DNA of 64,000 nt, from the NCBI GenBank assembly GCA_963826975.1, contig CAWGZJ010000009.1, positions 186,001 to 250,000 on the forward strand, written 5' to 3'. Each line of letters opens with the position of its first letter. The first letter of the stretch is position 1. The notes below the pieces were generated by a model. The model was not told the origin of the DNA and did not search any database. It saw nothing but the letters and a program-made list of their open reading frames with translations. Of this stretch, positions 18,677 through 27,913 are shown one piece after another. The DNA is from Palsa-883 sp963826975 (GTDB lineage Bacteria; Pseudomonadota; Alphaproteobacteria; Acetobacterales; Acetobacteraceae). A program made the position numbers and the translations under genes.

Positions 18677-20002
18677 TCACAAAATGAACCGGCTCAGATC
18701 GCCCTTCTGCGCCAGCGGAGCCACACGCTCATTCACATACGCCGCATCGACAGTGATCGTCTCACCACCACGATCGGTGGCGGTGAAACTGATCTCCTCC
18801 AGCAACTTCTCCAGCACGGTATGCAGTCGGCGCGCGCCGATGTTCTCCACCCGGTCATTGATGTCCGCCGCCAGATCCGCCAGCGCATCGATCGCGCTGT
18901 CGGCGAACAGCAGCTCCACGTTCTCCGTCCCCATCAGCGCGCCATACTGCTTCACCAACGAGTGCTCCGGCTCCGTCAGGATACGCCGCAGATCGGCGCG
19001 CGACAGCGGCGCCAGCTCCACCCGGATCGGCAGCCGCCCTTGCAGCTCCGGCAGCAGATCCGCCGGCTTCGCCAGGTGGAACGCACCCGAGGCGATGAAC
19101 AGCACGTGATCGGTTTTCACTGGACCGTATTTCGTGCTGATCGTGGTGCCCTCGATCAGCGGCAGCAGGTCCCGCTGCACGCCTTCGCGGCTCACGTCGC
19201 CGCCACGAAATCCGCCCTCCATCGTCCGCGCGCAGACCTTGTCGATTTCGTCGAGGAACACGATGCCGTTGTTCTCGGCATGCGCCACCGCGTCCTTCGC
19301 CAGCCGGTCATTGTCCAGCAGCCGGTCCGCCTCCTCGCGTTCCAGCGCCGCGCGAGCCGCGGCCACGGTCATGCGCCGCGGCTGCGCCGGCCGGCCGCCG
19401 CCGAACATGTTCTTCATCATGTCGTTCAGGTTGATCACCTGGCCGGGCGGCATGCCGGGGATGTCGAACTGGCCGACCGGCATGCCCTGTGACTCGCTGA
19501 CGGCGATCTCGATCTCCCGCTCGTCCAGCTCGCCCGAGCGCAGCATGCGGCGGAACTTGCTGCGCGTGTCGGCTGCCGCGGTGTCGCCGGCCAATGCGCT
19601 GATCAGCCGTTCCTCCGCTGCCAACTCGGCCTTGGCCTGCACTTCCTTGCGGCTGGCCTCGCGCAGCATGTTCAGGCTGATCTCGACCAGGTCGCGCGCG
19701 ATGCTGTCGACGTCGCGCCCGACATAGCCGACCTCGGTGAATTTGGTGGCCTCCACCTTCAGGAACGGCGCCTGCGCCAGCTTGGCCAGCCGGCGCGCGA
19801 TCTCGGTCTTGCCGCAGCCGGTCGGGCCGATCATCAGGATGTTCTTCGGCACCACCTCCTCGCGCATCGCTTCCGGCAGTTGCTGCCGGCGCCAGCGGTT
19901 GCGCATCGCAATCGCCACCGCGCGCTTGGCGTCCTGCTGGCCGACGATGAAGCGGTCCAGCTCCGAGACGATTTCCCGAGGTGAATAGGTCGGAACGTCC
20001 AT
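18677..20002 (-). CDS. hslU: ATP-dependent protease ATPase subunit HslU
   Basis: A 441-residue AAA+ unfoldase that feeds substrates to the HslV peptidase. The Walker A motif is GPTGCGKTEIARR (about residues 57-69), preceded by the ClpX/HslU box IVGQQDAKRAVAIAMRNRWR. Walker B is GIVFLDEIDKVC, sensor 1 follows in VLFIASGAFH, and sensor 2 in NIGARRLHTVLEK. The C-terminal GDLSRFIL is the tail that docks into HslV. The frame is open on both sides of the start, reaching 21202 through the tandem repeats, but ATG 20002 overlaps the hslV stop by one base and gives the normal N-terminus. Confidence 0.96.
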   Translation of the reverse strand: MDVPTYSPREIVSELDRFIVGQQDAKRAVAIAMRNRWRRQQLPEAMREEVVPKNILMIGPTGCGKTEIARRLAKLAQAPFLKVEATKFTEVGYVGRDVDSIARDLVEISLNMLREASRKEVQAKAELAAEERLISALAGDTAAADTRSKFRRMLRSGELDEREIEIAVSESQGMPVGQFDIPGMPPGQVINLNDMMKNMFGGGRPAQPRRMTVAAARAALEREEADRLLDNDRLAKDAVAHAENNGIVFLDEIDKVCARTMEGGFRGGDVSREGVQRDLLPLIEGTTISTKYGPVKTDHVLFIASGAFHLAKPADLLPELQGRLPIRVELAPLSRADLRRILTEPEHSLVKQYGALMGTENVELLFADSAIDALADLAADINDRVENIGARRLHTVLEKLLEEISFTATDRGGETITVDAAYVNERVAPLAQKGDLSRFIL

Positions 20003-20568
20003 CACAGCACCTCCACCGTCACGTTGGTGTTGGTATAGACGCAGATGTCCGAGGCGATCTTCATCGCCCGCCGCGCGATCTCCTCGGCCGAGAGCCCGTC
20101 GATCGTGATCAGCGCCCGCGCCGCCGACAGCGCGTAGTTGCCGCCGGAGCCGATGGCGATCACGCCGTCCTCGGGCTCCAGCACATCGCCGTTGCCGGTC
20201 AGCGTGAAGCTGCGGTCGATGTCGGCCACCGCCATCATCGCCTCGAGCCGGCGCAGGTAGCGATCGGTGCGCCAATCCTTCGCCAGCTCCACGCAGGCGC
20301 GTTCCAGTTGTCCGGGGAAGCGTTCGAGCTTGGCCTCCAGCCGCTCGAGCAGGGTGAAAGCGTCCGCCGTGGCCCCGGCAAAGCCCGACAGCACGGTGCC
20401 GCCGGCCCCGATCCGGCGCACCTTGCGGGCGTTGCCCTTCACCACGGTCTGTCCAAGGCTGACCTGGCCGTCCCCGGCCATGGCCACATGTCCATCCCGC
20501 CTGACGCACAGGATGGTGGTGCCGTGCCACCCGATAGGGTCGGCGGCGGCGGTCATGATGTTCTGCAT
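20002..20568 (-). CDS. hslV: ATP-dependent protease subunit HslV
   Basis: A 188-residue proteasome-like peptidase. The N-terminal propeptide ends at WHG, exposing the catalytic Thr of TTILCVRRDGHVAMAGDGQV. GAGGTVLSGFAGATADAFTL and GIVIAIGSGGNYALSAARAL-like segments are as in the family. Start at 20568 (MQNIM) or 20556 (MTAAADP); both give a removable propeptide. The stop overlaps the hslU start by one base, so the pair is an operon. No heat-shock promoter could be identified with confidence upstream, where the repeat array begins. Confidence 0.95.
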   Translation of the reverse strand: MQNIMTAAADPIGWHGTTILCVRRDGHVAMAGDGQVSLGQTVVKGNARKVRRIGAGGTVLSGFAGATADAFTLLERLEAKLERFPGQLERACVELAKDWRTDRYLRRLEAMMAVADIDRSFTLTGNGDVLEPEDGVIAIGSGGNYALSAARALITIDGLSAEEIARRAMKIASDICVYTNTNVTVEVL

Positions 20569-20672
20569 AGCGGCGGTAAGTGGCGCCGCTTGGGGCGATC
20601 AACAAGGCGCGGCCGCAGTGGCTTTGCAGGCCACGCGGGGGTGATACGCAAGACGTGAAGGGCCGGAAGACT

Positions 20673-20720
20673 CTCCCCCTCCCCTTGAGGGAGGGGGCTG
20701 GGGGGAGGGGTTGGGCCGGG
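20673..20720. repeat. REP-like palindrome, family B (CCCCTCCCCTTGAGGG)
   Basis: A hairpin-forming unit with CTCCCCCTCCCCTTGAGGGA followed by a G-rich GGGGAGGGG half. Related copies are found at about 24720-24776, 40358-40416 and 46301-46420. This copy lies between hslV and the 105-bp tandem array. Confidence 0.65.
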
Positions 20721-20744
20721 CTCGCACCGAAGATTTTTGCGCGC

Positions 20745-21875
20745 GGACCCCTCCGCCAACTCCGTCCCGTGCTACCCAAACTCCACCGCGTGGCGTTCCA
20801 CAGGGTCGTTGCCAATATTCTCACCTCACGCCACTGGGCCGGCGACAGATCGCTGGACCGCCTTGTGGTTCCCGTGCCCCCAAACTCCACCGCGCGGCGT
20901 TCCATAGGGTCGTTGCCGAGATTCTCGAATTCGCGCTGCTCGGCCGGCGACGCATCCCTCGACCGCCCCGCGGGTTCCCGTCCGGCCGCGAAACTCCGCC
21001 ACGCGGCGTTCCATAGGGTCGTTGCGGAAATTCGCGAATCGCACCACGCGGCCGGCAGCAGATCCCTGGACCGGCCGCCCGGTTCCCGTGCCCCCAAACT
21101 CCGCCGCGCGGCGTTCCATAGGGTCGTTGCGGAAATTCGCGAATCGCGCCGTGCGGCCGGCGGCAGATCCCTGGACCGGCCGCACGGTTCCGGTGCCGCC
21201 AAACTCCACCACGCGGTGCTCCATAGGGTCGTTGCGGAAATTCGCGAATCGCACTACGCGGCCGGCGACAGATCGCTGGGCCGGCCGCCCGGTTCCCGTG
21301 CCGCCAAACTCCGCCGCGCGGCGCTCCATAGGGTCGTCGCGGAAATTCGCGAATCGCGCCACTCGGCCGGCGACAGATCGCTGGGCCGGCCGCCCGGTTC
21401 CCGTGCCGCCAAACTCCACCGCGCGGCGCTCCATAGGGTCGTTGCGGAAATTCGCGAATCGCGCCACTCGGCCGGCGACAGATCGCTGGGCCGGCCGCCC
21501 GGTTCCTGTCCCCCCAACGGGTCGTTGCCGAAATTCTCGCATCGTGCCGTCGGACCGGTGATGAATCCCTCGACCGCCCTGGGGTCCCGTCTCCCCAAAC
21601 TCCACCGTGCGGAGTTCCATAGGGTCGTTGCCGAAATTCTTGCATCGTGCCGTCCGGCCGGCGATAGATCCCTCGACCGCCCCGCGGGTCCCGCCCCACC
21701 CGCCAAACCCCGCCGCGCGGTGTTCCATAAGGTCTTTGTCGCGATTCCCAAATTGCGCCCCTCGTCCGAGGAAACACCTCCCGACGGCTCGCCCGAGCGC
21801 GCCAGCCTGCCACCAAGCCACCGCGCGGGGTCCCATAGGATCTTTGTCGAGATCCACGAATTGCGCCGCTCGCAG
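20745..21875. repeat. Array of about eleven 105-bp tandem units
   Basis: The core CCATAGGGTCGTTG recurs at 20798 (variant), 20902, 21011, 21116, 21221, 21326, 21431, about 21514 (truncated), 21617, 21725 (variant) and 21833 (variant). Between 21011 and 21431 the spacing is exactly 105 bases. Outer copies are more diverged, and one copy lacks about 22 bases. Each inner unit also carries the palindrome ATTCGCGAAT and a GGCCGG-rich stretch. Because 105 is divisible by three, several frames on both strands stay open. In one minus-strand frame the 35-residue unit contains FRNDPMERRAVEFGGTGTGR. No start signal, signal peptide or family match marks any frame as coding. Confidence 0.9.
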
Positions 21876-22546
21876 GCAACAGGTTTTCGACCTGCATCTC
21901 CTGCATGCTGTCCGGCCGGTAGCCCAACCAGGCGACCAGCGGGATACCCTGTGGCACGCTCACCCGCGCTTGTCCGAAATTCGCGATCCCACCCAATACT
22001 CCGTCACCCCATCATCTTGAGCCGCCGCGCTGGCAACCCCCGCCTTCAACTGCGCCGGCGCCTCCCGCTCTGCCCGCGTGCCCTCCCGCGCCGCCGCCTG
22101 TCCTCGCCGCGGCTGCGGCCGTGCAGTGACCCCGCGCCGAGCGCCCGGCCCCCGCCAGGTCGTGGCCAGCCAGCCTGCATCGCAGGGACCTTGCCCCGGC
22201 GCCGCGACAGCCGCATCGGGGGAGCACCAGGGGCCGGCGGCGAGTGCTGCGATTGGGCGCATCTGCAGTCCTGAAGTTAGTCAGTGTATCTTACTATCAA
22301 AACACCCCTCCAGGCCAGCTAAATCCCCCGGGGAACCCACGGGCGCGCGCCGGATCAGCGCTCAACCGGTCAAGCTCACCGCGCAGGGATGACGGTACAT
22401 TCCGACGGAAGCGGCGACTGTAGCCGGTGGCGAGGACGACGACGGGGCAAGACATTTGGACCGGGTGACTGTCGCGTGCTACCGTGCATGCGGGCATGGG
22501 GCGGCTGTACCTCGGCTGTGCCGCATCGCCATTGGGACGCGCACAA
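21876..22546. other. Intergenic stretch after the repeat array, no supported gene
   Basis: This 670-base stretch holds no convincing gene. On the minus strand a frame beginning near 22262 reads into TEYWVG. A second frame, from 21996, continues as GGIANFGQARVSVPQGIPLV then AWLGYRPDSMQ before running into the repeats. The two could be one frameshifted remnant, but I recognise neither. The left part is very GC-rich and proline/alanine coding in all frames. 22270-22310 is AT-rich (TTAGTCAGTGTATCTTACTA). Confidence 0.4.
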
Positions 22547-22780
22547 ATGCCAACAGCATCCGAGGTGATCGAGGTCGCCGCAGGCGACGTGTCGGACGAG
22601 CTACGACGCCGGGGCATCGGGCCCGACGAACGGGTGACACTGATAATAGCGCCGGAACAGGAGTGGATTCCGGGTCGGCGCGAATCACGTGCCAGGGTGG
22701 TGGGCGCGGGGCTCGCGGATGACGACATCGACCGGCTGATCAAGCAGGCGCAGCGCGAGGTCGAGCCGCCACGTGAATGA
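22547..22780 (+). CDS. Putative antitoxin of a PIN-toxin pair
   Basis: A 77-residue protein (MPTASEVIEVAAGDVSDELR, then RRGIGPDERVTLIIAPEQEW). Its stop overlaps the start of the PIN toxin by four bases (ATGA), and a small acidic/basic helical protein in this position is usually the antitoxin. The frame opens at 22484, but ATG 22547 gives a more natural start. No DNA-binding family can be named with confidence. Confidence 0.65.
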   Translation: MPTASEVIEVAAGDVSDELRRRGIGPDERVTLIIAPEQEWIPGRRESRARVVGAGLADDDIDRLIKQAQREVEPPRE

Positions 22781-23175
22781 GGGTTGTTGTCGATACGAAT
22801 GTCTTCGTTAGCGCAGCCCTGAAGGTCGGATCGCTTCCGGCGATCGCGTTGCGTCTGGTTGAACGATTTCATGTCCTGCTGCAATCGGCCGCAACGGAAC
22901 AGCAGCTTTTGGCCGTTCTGGCGCGCCCCTATTTGGCGTCGCTGATCGCTTCCACCACGAATCAATGGATAGCGGAACTGCTGATCATGGCGGAGCGCGT
23001 GGCGATCACCGACAGGATCGTTGCGTGCCGCGATCCCACCGACGACAAGTTTCTGGAGCTGGCGGTCACCGGCAACGCTGATCTCATTCTGAGTGGTGAC
23101 AAGGACCTGCTGGCACTCCATCCGTTCCGTAGCATCCCGGTCGTTACACCGGCCGCATTTGTGCTGGGCGCATAA
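22777..23175 (+). CDS. Putative toxin, PIN family (COG1569-type)
   Basis: A 132-residue PIN-domain RNase. The acidic metal-binding residues are visible: MRVVVDTNVFVSA with the first Asp, CRDPTDDKFLELAVTGNADL with the central Asp/Glu, and ILSGDKDLLAL with the C-terminal Asp. Members of this branch are annotated as toxin components that cut RNA. The residues needed for activity are all there. Confidence 0.85.
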   Translation: MRVVVDTNVFVSAALKVGSLPAIALRLVERFHVLLQSAATEQQLLAVLARPYLASLIASTTNQWIAELLIMAERVAITDRIVACRDPTDDKFLELAVTGNADLILSGDKDLLALHPFRSIPVVTPAAFVLGA

Positions 23176-23279
23176 CGCCACAAAGGCGCCAAACCCTTGA
23201 CGCACCCCCCAACTTCCCCCCCGATACGAACCAAGGGCCGGAGTCGTCTCGGGCCAAGAACAGCCCGGAGGAGACCCCG

Positions 23280-24683
23280 ATGCCCGCAACCACCGCGCCG
23301 GAGCTTGCCGCGCGCCTCGACCGGCTGCCGATGACCCGCCACATCTGGATGCTGGTCACCCTCATCTCCATGGGTGGCTGGTTCGAGCTGTACGACCTGT
23401 TCCTGACCGCCTACATCGCCCCAGGCCTCGTCCGCGCGGGCTACTTCAAACCGGAATCGCTCGGTGTCTTCGACATCCTCGGCCCCTACGGCGTCGCCGG
23501 CGTGGGCACCTTCGTCTTCGCGCTGTTCGCCGGCCTGTTCATCGGCGCCATCTTCCTCGGCCATTTCGCCGACCGTTACGGCCGCCGTACGGTCTTCACC
23601 TTCTCGTTGGTCTGGTACTCGATCACCACCGCCGTCATGGCGTTCCAGACCACCGGCTTCGGGGTCGATCTTTGGCGCTTCATCGCTGGCATCGGCATCG
23701 GCATCGAACTCGTCACCATCGACACCTACGTCTCCGAACTGGTCCCGCGCACCCACAGGGGCCGCGCCTACGCCTACAACCAGGGCTTCCAGTTTCTCAT
23801 TGTCCCTGTCATGGCCTTCCTGGCCTGGCTGCTGGTGCCCACCGCGCCATTCGGCTTCGACGGCTGGCGCTGGGTGGTGCTGATCGGCTCGGCCGGCGCA
23901 ATCTTCGTCTGGTTCATCCGCCTGGCGCTGCCCGAATCGCCGCGCTGGCTGGCCCGCCACGGCCGCCTCGCCGAAGCCCAGCAGGTGGTCGCGGACATCG
24001 AAAAGCACGTAGCGGCGGAGCTGGCCGCGCCGCTGCCGCCACCCGGCCTACCGGAGGCGGGCGAGGCCGGTGAGGGAACCTTCGCCGAGATCTGGCAGCC
24101 CCCCTACGCCCACCGCGCCATCGTGCTGTCGGTGTTCAACTTCTTCCAGACTTTCGGCTACTACGGCTTCGCCGCCTGGGTGCCGACGCTGCTGATCGCC
24201 AAGGGCATCAACATCACCACCAGCCTGGAATATTCGTTCATCATCGCCATCGCGAACCCGGTCGGGCCATTGCTCGGCACGTTGATCGCCGACCGGATCG
24301 AGCGGAAATGGCAGGTCTGCCTGGGCGCGGTCGGCATCGGCTTGTTCGGCATGTTGTTCGCCAACACCGCCGACCCGGCGCTGGTCATCGTGTTCGGCGT
24401 CGGCGTGACGCTGTGCAATAACCTGATGTCATACAGCTTCCATAACTACCAATCGGAACTGTTCCCGACCCGCATTCGCTCGCGCGCCATCGGCTTCGTC
24501 TATTCCTGGAGCCGGTTGTCGGCGGCCCTGTCGGGCCTGGCGGTGGCGTTCCTGATCAACCTCGGCGGGGCGAACGCGGTATTCGAGTTCATCGCATTCG
24601 CCATGCTGATCGTGGTGATCTCGATCGGCGGCTTTGGCCCACGCACGCTAAACCTGGCGCTAGAGCGGATCTCCAACGCCTAA
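23280..24683 (+). CDS. MFS transporter (sugar / aromatic acid type)
   Basis: A 467-residue twelve-helix transporter. The cytoplasmic loop 2-3 signature is GHFADRYGRRTVFTF. A second GTLIADRIERKWQVC lies between helices 8 and 9. The fourth-helix region GIGIGIELVTIDTYVSELVP resembles the metabolite:H+ symporters that carry organic or aromatic acids. GGAGGAG precedes the start. No catabolic gene is adjacent, so the substrate is unknown. Confidence 0.9.
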   Translation: MPATTAPELAARLDRLPMTRHIWMLVTLISMGGWFELYDLFLTAYIAPGLVRAGYFKPESLGVFDILGPYGVAGVGTFVFALFAGLFIGAIFLGHFADRYGRRTVFTFSLVWYSITTAVMAFQTTGFGVDLWRFIAGIGIGIELVTIDTYVSELVPRTHRGRAYAYNQGFQFLIVPVMAFLAWLLVPTAPFGFDGWRWVVLIGSAGAIFVWFIRLALPESPRWLARHGRLAEAQQVVADIEKHVAAELAAPLPPPGLPEAGEAGEGTFAEIWQPPYAHRAIVLSVFNFFQTFGYYGFAAWVPTLLIAKGINITTSLEYSFIIAIANPVGPLLGTLIADRIERKWQVCLGAVGIGLFGMLFANTADPALVIVFGVGVTLCNNLMSYSFHNYQSELFPTRIRSRAIGFVYSWSRLSAALSGLAVAFLINLGGANAVFEFIAFAMLIVVISIGGFGPRTLNLALERISNA

Positions 24684-24719
24684 CCCCACGCCTCCCTCCC
24701 CCCTTGAGGGGAGCGCCGA

Positions 24720-24776
24720 GCTGACGGGTCTTCTTCTCCCTCTCCCCTTGAGGGAGAGGGCTGGGGTGAGGGGGAG
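24720..24776. repeat. REP-like palindrome, family B
   Basis: CTCCCTCTCCCCTTGAGGGA followed by GAGGGCTGGGGTGAGG sits between the convergent MFS and ppa genes. It is the same family as the copy at 20673. A shorter half copy (CCCCCCTTGAGGGG) is just upstream at about 24700. Confidence 0.6.
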
Positions 24777-24807
24777 CAACCGCACAAGCCCGCGCGACAT
24801 CCCACCC

Positions 24808-25329
24808 TCACCGCACCGCCGCGATAGCCTTCTCGATGGCCGCCTCAGCCTCGACCCGCCCGACCCAGCCGGTGACCTTCACCCACTTCCCCGGCTCCAG
24901 ATCCTTATACCGCTCGAAGAAATGCTCGATCGCCGCCAGCGTGATCCGCGGCAGGTCATCGATCGACTCCACGTGCGCGTATTGCGGATGCACCCGCTCA
25001 TGCGGCACGCAGATGATCTTCTCGTCCGGTCCCGCCTCGTCCTCCATCTTCAGCATCCCGATCGGCCGCGAGCGGATCACCGCTCCCGGCACCACCTGCG
25101 CCGGGATCAGCACCAGCGCATCGGCCGGATCGCCGTCTTCGGCCAGGGTGCCGGGGATGAAGCCATACGCCGAGGGATAAGCAGTAGCGGTGAACAGGAA
25201 CCGATCAACGAAGATCGCGCCGGACACCTTGTCCACCTCGTATTTCACCGCCGAGCCTTGCGGGATCTCGACCACCACGTTGATGTCCTGTGGCGGCGCC
25301 TTCCCGGTCGGGATCTTGGAGACATCCAT
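24808..25329 (-). CDS. ppa: Inorganic pyrophosphatase, soluble family I
   Basis: A 173-residue enzyme hydrolysing pyrophosphate to two phosphates with Mg. The signature EDGDPADALVL carries the three catalytic Asp. IPQGSAVKYEVDKVSG and YPSAYGFIPGTLAED surround it as usual. The frame opens at 25392, but ATG 25329 (MDVSKIPTGK) is the normal family start. It lies downstream of the membrane pyrophosphatase on the same strand, separated by a terminator-like hairpin. Confidence 0.93.
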   Translation of the reverse strand: MDVSKIPTGKAPPQDINVVVEIPQGSAVKYEVDKVSGAIFVDRFLFTATAYPSAYGFIPGTLAEDGDPADALVLIPAQVVPGAVIRSRPIGMLKMEDEAGPDEKIICVPHERVHPQYAHVESIDDLPRITLAAIEHFFERYKDLEPGKWVKVTGWVGRVEAEAAIEKAIAAVR

Positions 25330-25420
25330 CCAGGCAGAGTAGCGCACCTGTGGGATCACGTCAGCCAGCTTGATCCGGCGCAAAGCGCCCATCGCGAAAT
25401 CGCCGGCTCGCGCAGCCCAC

Positions 25421-25456
25421 CAAAAGCAAACGGCCCCGAGGTCGCCCCCGGGGCCG
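25421..25456 (-). terminator. Rho-independent terminator of hppA
   Basis: Read on the minus strand, CGGCCCCG and CGGGGCCG form an 8-bp perfect GC stem with a 10-base loop. It is followed by GTTTGCTTTT, about 27 bases after the hppA stop. It would separate hppA from ppa. Confidence 0.7.
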
Positions 25457-25482
25457 CGCTATCAGCCGATCGGCGCTCGACC

Positions 25483-27594
25483 CTACCCCCCAATCCACCC
25501 CGCCAACACCGCCAGCAGCAGCAACGCCACGATATTGGTGATCTTGATCATCGGGTTCACCGCCGGCCCCGCCGTATCCTTGTACGGATCGCCAACCGTA
25601 TCCCCCGTCACCGCCGCCTTGTGCGCCTCGGACCCCTTCCCGCCGTGGTTGCCTTCCTCGATGTACTTCTTCGCATTGTCCCAAGCCCCGCCGCCCGAGG
25701 TCATCGAGATCGCCACGAACAGCCCCGTAACAATCGTCCCCAGCAGCATCGCGCCCAACGACGCGAACGCGTGCGTCTTGCCGGCGATCACCGCGATCAC
25801 CACCCACAGCACGATCGGCGCCAGCACCGGCAGCAGTGACGGGATGATCATCTCGCGGATCGCCGCCTTGGTCAGCATGTCCACCGCGCGGCCGTATTCC
25901 GGCTTTGCCGTGCCCGCCATGATGCCGGGGATTTCGCGGAACTGCCGCCGCACCTCCACCACCACGGCGCCGGCGGCGCGCCCGACCGCGGTCATCCCCA
26001 TCGAGCCGAACAGGTAAGGCAGCAGCCCGCCAACCAACAGCCCGACCACCACGAACGGATCCTGCAGCGTGAAGGTCACCTGCAGGCTCGGGAAGTAGTG
26101 CTGCAAATCCTGCGTATACGCCGCGAACAGCACCAGCGAGGCCAACCCCGCCGAGCCGATCGCATAGCCCTTGGTCACCGCCTTGGTGGTGTTGCCGACC
26201 GCATCCAGCGCGTCGGTGGTCACCCGCACGTCCTTCGGCAGGTCGGCCATCTCGGCGATGCCGCCGGCGTTGTCGGTCACCGGGCCATAGGCGTCCAGCG
26301 CCACGATCATGCCGGCCAGCGACAGCATCGTCGTCGCCGCCACCGCGATGCCGAACAGCCCCGCAACCATGGAGGCAACGATGATGCCGATGCAGATCAC
26401 GATCACCGGCAGCGCGGTCGACTCCATCGAAATCGCCAGCCCCTGGATCACGTTGGTGCCGTGCCCGGTGGTCGAGCTTTGCGCGATCGAGCGCACCGGG
26501 CGGAACTCCGTCGCGGTGTAATACTCGGTGATCACGACGATCAGCCCGGTCACCGCCAGGCCGACCAGCGCGCAGATGAACAGGTCGAACCCGTTCACCG
26601 TGCCGCCGGAGGACACCGCCAGCGGCGCGGCAAAGCCCGTGCACAGCCAGATGACGATGGCGACGCCGATCACCGACAGCCCGCCGGTGACCGCCAGCCC
26701 CTTGTACAGCGCCCGCATGATGCCGTTGTCCGGCCCCAGCTTGACGAAGTACGTCCCCGCCACCGAGGTCAGGATGCAGATCGCGCAGATGCCCAGCGGC
26801 AGCATCAGCAGCGCATCGCGCGTCGCGCCGGTGAAGTAGATCGCCGCCAGCAGCATGGTGGCGACGATGGTCACCGCGTAGGTCTCGAACAGGTCGGCGG
26901 CCATGCCGGCGCAGTCGCCCACGTTGTCGCCCACGTTGTCGGCGATCACGGCGGGGTTGCGGGGGTCGTCCTCGGGGATGCCCGCCTCGACCTTGCCCAC
27001 CAGGTCGGCACCCACGTCGGCGCCCTTGGTGAAGATGCCGCCGCCCAACCGTGCGAAGATCGAGATCAGCGAGCCGCCGAAGCCCAGCGCCACCATCGCC
27101 TCCAGCACGCGGCGCAACTGGTCGTCGGTGATGCCGGCGCCATACTCGGCGCGCAGGATGAAGTAATAGCCGGCGACGCCAAGCAGGCCGAGCCCGACCA
27201 CCAGCATCCCGGTGATGGCACCCGCCTTGAACGCGATGTCCAGCCCCGCTGCCAGCCCTTGGCGCGACGCCTGAGCGGTGCGCACGTTGGCCCGCACCGA
27301 GACGTTCATGCCGACATAGCCGGCCGCGCCCGACAATACCGCGCCGATCACGAAGCCGATCGCGACATGCAGGCCCAGCGTCACGCCGAGCACGATCAGG
27401 ATGATCACGCCGACGATGCCGATCGTGGTGTATTGCCGGTTCAGGTAGGCCCGGGCGCCCTCTTGCACCGCGGCCGAGATCTCCTGCATGCGTGCGGTGC
27501 CGGCATCCGCGGCCAGCACCTGTCGGCTGGTGATGAAACCGTAGACCAGCGCCAGCAGACCGCAGACGATGATCACCAGATAGGCTAGAAGCAT
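25483..27594 (-). CDS. hppA: Membrane-bound proton-pumping pyrophosphatase, K+-independent
   Basis: A 703-residue integral membrane enzyme with about 15-16 helices that couples pyrophosphate hydrolysis to proton export. The substrate site is seen in FTKGADVGADLVGKVEAGIP and IADNVGDNVGDCAGMAADLF. The signature GNTTKAVTKGYAIGSA has Lys where K+-dependent enzymes have Ala, so this is predicted to be the K+-independent H+-pumping type. The frame continues upstream to 27702, but ATG 27594 (MLLAYLVIIVCGLLALVYG) begins with the first helix. Confidence 0.95.
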   Translation of the reverse strand: MLLAYLVIIVCGLLALVYGFITSRQVLAADAGTARMQEISAAVQEGARAYLNRQYTTIGIVGVIILIVLGVTLGLHVAIGFVIGAVLSGAAGYVGMNVSVRANVRTAQASRQGLAAGLDIAFKAGAITGMLVVGLGLLGVAGYYFILRAEYGAGITDDQLRRVLEAMVALGFGGSLISIFARLGGGIFTKGADVGADLVGKVEAGIPEDDPRNPAVIADNVGDNVGDCAGMAADLFETYAVTIVATMLLAAIYFTGATRDALLMLPLGICAICILTSVAGTYFVKLGPDNGIMRALYKGLAVTGGLSVIGVAIVIWLCTGFAAPLAVSSGGTVNGFDLFICALVGLAVTGLIVVITEYYTATEFRPVRSIAQSSTTGHGTNVIQGLAISMESTALPVIVICIGIIVASMVAGLFGIAVAATTMLSLAGMIVALDAYGPVTDNAGGIAEMADLPKDVRVTTDALDAVGNTTKAVTKGYAIGSAGLASLVLFAAYTQDLQHYFPSLQVTFTLQDPFVVVGLLVGGLLPYLFGSMGMTAVGRAAGAVVVEVRRQFREIPGIMAGTAKPEYGRAVDMLTKAAIREMIIPSLLPVLAPIVLWVVIAVIAGKTHAFASLGAMLLGTIVTGLFVAISMTSGGGAWDNAKKYIEEGNHGGKGSEAHKAAVTGDTVGDPYKDTAGPAVNPMIKITNIVALLLLAVLAGWIGG

Positions 27595-27765
27595 CCGGTA
27601 AATCCTTGGCTTGCCCCGATTTCCCGCGAACGATGGGAAATGGGCGATCAGGGGGGGGTTGAAAGTCGCGCGGGGTATGCCAGAAGCGTGATGGTCAGGC
27701 AAATCGCTGGACTACCGCAACTGACCCAGCGATTGGCACGCCCCGGTGGCACCCGGGGCACCCGG

Positions 27766-27842
27766 GCGCCCGTAGCTCAATTGGTTAGAGCCGACCGCTC
27801 ATAACGGCCTGGTTGCAGGTTCGAGTCCTGCCGGGCGCACCA
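27766..27842 (+). tRNA. tRNA with CAU anticodon (elongator Met or Ile2)
   Basis: A 77-base cloverleaf with CCA encoded. Acceptor GCGCCCG pairs with CGGGCGC. The D arm is GCTC/GAGC. The anticodon loop CTCATAA contains CAT. The T arm is GCAGG TTCGAGT CCTGC. The anticodon stem has one A-C mismatch at its second pair. A CAU anticodon is shared by elongator tRNA-Met and by tRNA-Ile2, whose C is modified to lysidine; I could not decide between them. It is not the initiator, because the first acceptor pair is a normal G-C. Confidence 0.93.
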
Positions 27843-27913
27843 CCGGTGACCACCGCCCGGGACGTGATCGACCGACCGCCGCCGGGCGTCGACGGACGAT
27901 CGGCCAGGCGCCG

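Noticed and set aside
20003..21202. N-terminal extension of hslU by about 400 residues
   Set aside because: The extension covers hslV in another frame and part of the array. The coupled ATG at 20002 gives the normal HslU start.
20745..21875. CRISPR array
   Set aside because: Units are tandem and about 105 bp with no unique spacers of constant size, and there are no cas genes nearby.
20580..22274. Long plus-strand frame and several minus-strand frames through the 105-bp array
   Set aside because: All come from a repeat length divisible by three. None has a plausible start or family match, so I list the stretch as repeat DNA.
26098..27588. Plus-strand frame of 496 codons opposite hppA
   Set aside because: Antisense shadow of the membrane pyrophosphatase, His/Arg/Gln-rich with no features.
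24808..27594. Functional redundancy of two pyrophosphatases as something unusual
   Set aside because: Soluble and proton-pumping enzymes occur together in many alphaproteobacteria; the adjacency is ordinary.
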